Below the pieces are notes generated by a model, which saw only the letters and a list, made by a program, of their open reading frames with translations, did no database searches and was not told the origin of the DNA. Shown piece after piece: positions 61,824-64,000 of a stretch of 64,000 bases of DNA. The translations under genes were made by a program, and so were the position numbers. The DNA is from Lachnospiraceae bacterium. Lineage in GTDB: Bacteria; Bacillota; Clostridia; Lachnospirales; Lachnospiraceae. Every line of letters starts with the position of its first letter. Position 1 is the stretch's first letter. Location of the stretch: positions 1 to 64,000 of the forward strand of contig JAGAQI010000079.1 in NCBI GenBank assembly GCA_017622795.1. The letters run 5' to 3'.

Positions 61824-62070
61824 GCATACAAAAAGGTCCCTCTTGTATGCCATGATACAAAAGGGACCGAAACTTCGGCGGTACCACCCTAATTAGTCAA
61901 TTGAAAACAACTGACTCTCTCTCCTTGTCTTTATCGCAGACATACGCTGCACTTTCATGCAGGGCTCTAAGGCAGGTTCCAAACCAACTGTGGGAAGCTT
62001 TCACCAACCGCTTCTTCTCTGGACACGCATTGCTTTGTACTATTCCTTTTCATCGCCACGTTACTTATGT
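61824..62070 (-). ncRNA. T-box leader of proS
   Basis: On the minus strand the T-box sequence AGGGTGGTACCGCCG (61877-61892) is followed by a strong terminator (GGTCCCTTTTGTAT with its partner, 61833-61868, plus T-run). The upstream 180 nt hold the Stem I region; a CCT triplet in a GGAACCTGCC context is a plausible proline specifier. Uncharged tRNA-Pro should bind and allow read-through into proS. Confidence 0.88.
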
Positions 62071-62076
62071 TTCTTT

Positions 62077-62105
62077 ATTTTATGATGGTTCCTCTGATTT
62101 GTCAA
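62077..62105 (-). promoter_or_regulatory. Promoter of the proS T-box transcript
   Basis: On the minus strand TTGACA (62100-62105), 17 bp, TAAAAT (62077-62082). Transcription starts just before the T-box Stem I. Confidence 0.75.
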
Positions 62106-62144
62106 GCATCTTCTGGGAAATCCCCGGCAAAACACATAGTTTAA

Positions 62145-63488
62145 TTAATCGGTATATCCAAAGCACAGAATCGTAAATGTCTTATCCTCCTGGCCTTCCT
62201 TCATGCGGATTTCCACCGTATGCTCCGCAGCATCTTTTTCATCAATGATAAGAATTACATTGTTGTTATTCCAGCCACCGGAGCTAAAGCAGTTCAGACT
62301 CATTTTATACTCGCCGTCCACATAAACATCTGCTTCACCGAATTTCTGATTGTTAGCTGTCTTGTAATTCAGCATCAGATTTTTGCAAGTTAAGGTCATA
62401 GTAAAGCTTTCGTTGCCTGCAGACACATCTCTCATCCAGTTATTCGGGAAGGATGGCTTACGGTCCAGACCAAAGTGCTGGATTTCAGTATCCTTTGCGG
62501 TAAAGCTGCCCGGATGAATGGTGATTCCTTCGTAAGTCACATCACTCTCTAACATTACCACATGTTGAAATTCCAGGCCCTTCTTTCCGGTTTCCGGTAA
62601 AGTATTCATTTCTTCTACTTCTTCCGCATCAACCACCGCAAGAAGATTCATCAGATAGTCACACATCATACGATGTCCGTAGTTTGCCGGATGATAATCA
62701 TCGGTATAGAAGAGTTTCTTATCCAGCTTTTTGACCGTCATCGGTTCCTTGATGGCATTTGCCACGCTGACCATCGGCAGGTCATAATGCTTTCCTACCG
62801 GAATATAGTTATCCTGCACATTCCAGAAATCACTTCTGGATGCAAACAGTAAAATCACTGCCGCATTGTTTTCCTGGGACAGCACATCGTGCACCAGACT
62901 TTCATAGGCTCTGGTATTGGTGGTTTCGCCCCAGTCATTTACTGCAAATTCAATAATGAATAAATCCGGTTCCCCGCCAAGTACATCCAAGACATCCTTC
63001 TTAAAACGGATAGCACCCAGACAGGATGGAGTGCCGGAAAGGCCTGCATTTACAAAGTTAATGTTGTCGCCGCTTCCGTAGGTTTCTTTAAACGCTTCCG
63101 CAAACAAATAAGCATAGCCCTTGGAATTTTGGGACGCACCGCCGCCTTCCGTAACGGAACCGCCAAGGATTGCAATGTTTACCTGCTCTCCGCTTCTTGC
63201 CTTTTCTAAGACCTTCTTAAGTCTTGCATTATTACCTGTGGAAACTATGGAATCCTTCATCATTTCTTCCTTCCAATCTATCTCCGGCTTCGGTGTGGCC
63301 GTTGGTTTTGGGGTGGCCGTTGGCTTTGGTGTAACCGTCGGTTCAGCGGCTGGTACTTCTGTTGGCGAAACCGTTGCTTCAACCGCTTGGGTTGGTGTCA
63401 CCTCCGGTTCATCACTTTGCTGTTTCGCACCGCAGCCTGCCAGTAAGAACACTGTTGTCAGCAAAAACATATACTTTATATTTTTCAT
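62145..63488 (-). CDS. SGNH/GDSL-type lipoprotein esterase
   Basis: This 447-residue lipoprotein has a lipobox LLAGC (C19), a Thr/Pro-rich linker (about 30-70) and an SGNH hydrolase domain: GGSVTEGGG with the nucleophile Ser near 112, VNDWGE near 155 and DDYHPANYGH near 263 for the Asp-His pair. A C-terminal beta domain follows. Beside a GH115-like gene it is probably an acetyl esterase acting on xylan or another plant polymer, on the outer face of the cell. The substrate is inferred. Confidence 0.85.
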   Translation of the reverse strand: MKNIKYMFLLTTVFLLAGCGAKQQSDEPEVTPTQAVEATVSPTEVPAAEPTVTPKPTATPKPTATPKPEIDWKEEMMKDSIVSTGNNARLKKVLEKARSGEQVNIAILGGSVTEGGGASQNSKGYAYLFAEAFKETYGSGDNINFVNAGLSGTPSCLGAIRFKKDVLDVLGGEPDLFIIEFAVNDWGETTNTRAYESLVHDVLSQENNAAVILLFASRSDFWNVQDNYIPVGKHYDLPMVSVANAIKEPMTVKKLDKKLFYTDDYHPANYGHRMMCDYLMNLLAVVDAEEVEEMNTLPETGKKGLEFQHVVMLESDVTYEGITIHPGSFTAKDTEIQHFGLDRKPSFPNNWMRDVSAGNESFTMTLTCKNLMLNYKTANNQKFGEADVYVDGEYKMSLNCFSSGGWNNNNVILIIDEKDAAEHTVEIRMKEGQEDKTFTILCFGYTD

Positions 63489-63506
63489 GATGATTCCCTC
63501 TCCCTA

Positions 63507-64000
63507 TTACTCTTCCGGTCCCAAATAGGACTGCGGAAGCTCACCGCGGTAAATAACAATCTTCTGCAGAACAACACCTGCGTCAATGCCGTAGAAACGG
63601 AGCTTGTGTGTATCTGCTGCCAGTGTTATCTTACTTTCGTTGATATGGGCATTAATTTCCACGGCACGACACCACTGCGGCTCCCAGTAATCGCCGGCAA
63701 TATAACCCTTTGGAAGAGCATTTACCACCATTGGCTCCGCACCGTCTGCCTGAAGGGCATAACGGAGTTCTACCTTATCACCGTCTAAGTTGTTGCTTGG
63801 TGCCAGATAGGTGCGGATGGTGTATTCCGCATCCTCGGATACTTCGAATTCATATTCCAGATACGGAAGATTTGCCACACTGCCGGTGGCATCAAACTGC
63901 TTACCGGTTTCCATGGTAATCGGGAACACCTTAACTGCCGCATCGGAGCGTCCGTAGTTTGGAATCACCCTGAACTGAGCCGCAAAAATCTTCTCCTGTT
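63507..64000 (-). CDS. C-terminal part of a GH115-like alpha-glucuronidase (gene runs off the window)
   Basis: The minus-strand reading is open to the window edge and ends at 63507. Its visible 164 residues include FRVIPNYGRSDAAVKVFP and PYLEYEFEVSEDAEYTIRTY, the C-terminal beta domain of GH115. GH115 enzymes remove methyl-glucuronic acid from xylan. The catalytic domain is outside the window, so the family call rests on this end. The SGNH esterase follows 18 bp later. Confidence 0.7.
   Translation of the reverse strand, partial: QEKIFAAQFRVIPNYGRSDAAVKVFPITMETGKQFDATGSVANLPYLEYEFEVSEDAEYTIRTYLAPSNNLDGDKVELRYALQADGAEPMVVNALPKGYIAGDYWEPQWCRAVEINAHINESKITLAADTHKLRFYGIDAGVVLQKIVIYRGELPQSYLGPEE

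Noticed and set aside
63290..63380. Tandem DNA repeat (minisatellite) in the SGNH gene
   Set aside because: It is the TPKPTA-type codon repeat of a lipoprotein linker and needs no separate explanation.
1..64000. CRISPR array, rRNA or tRNA genes, insertion sequence transposases
   Set aside because: No regularly spaced direct repeats, no recognisable tRNA cloverleaf or rRNA sequence, and no transposase-like protein was found on either strand by eye.

Overview
The window looks like a chromosomal segment of a low-GC, Gram-positive, anaerobic Clostridia bacterium, most likely a Lachnospiraceae member. The basis is the AGGAGG-type ribosome sites, sigma-A promoters, a CIRCE-controlled clpB, a T-box in front of a short-type proS, a GEMM-I (c-di-GMP-I) riboswitch, spore-coat-type (CotH, CotS) kinase homologues and secreted polysaccharide-degrading enzymes. 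The organism is inferred; no 16S gene or tRNA was recognised.

Layout. 1-7.6 kb: 5' end of clpB with CIRCE, an M48 membrane protease, a YtrA-like GntR/ABC operon with its operator, a WG-repeat protein followed by the tail of a dead HAD gene, a small XRE/membrane-protein group and a YfcE-type phosphodiesterase. 7.7-34 kb: a large exopolysaccharide (EPS) locus, mostly on the minus strand. The main operon starts at a promoter near 34.05 kb (PssD, PssE, Wzz/BY-kinase fusion, CpsB-like phosphatase, glycosyltransferases, Wzy, CotH kinase, nucleotidyltransferase, Wzx, pyruvyltransferase, VanZ) and ends at a terminator near 16.75 kb. The priming sugar transferase lies apart at 7.7-9.1 kb with its own promoter. 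A giant secreted GH5 glucanase with an OFF-type c-di-GMP-I riboswitch leader sits between them.

Threaded through and beside this EPS locus is a dispersed lasso-peptide-type RiPP system: RRE/PqqD protein B1 and an HPr-kinase-like peptide kinase (9.1-10.4 kb), transglutaminase-like leader peptidase B2 inside the EPS operon (17.7 kb), a nucleotidyltransferase (21.4 kb), and at 34.2-41.4 kb two precursor genes, two asparagine-synthetase-like cyclases, a second kinase and one ABC exporter. The two precursors share a leader and have unusually long, Asp-rich cores. B1, B2 and the exporter occur once, so two precursor/cyclase pairs probably share them. A soluble two-component pair is divergent from B1. 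This split lasso system merged with an EPS locus is the most notable content.

41.6-64 kb: an aldo/keto reductase, a 176-bp palindromic element, an ECF sigma/anti-sigma operon with a candidate autoregulatory promoter, a decayed hicA with intact hicB, a MATE exporter with a small caspase-like protein, PepF, HflK/HflC, phosphoglucomutase and a HAD phosphatase, a PEGA-domain protein, a CotS-like probable pseudokinase, CCA-adding enzyme, a GNAT protein, a trimmed DnaB-like ATPase, proS with a T-box plus extra leader structures, and an SGNH esterase beside the 3' end of a GH115-like alpha-glucuronidase gene that runs off the window.
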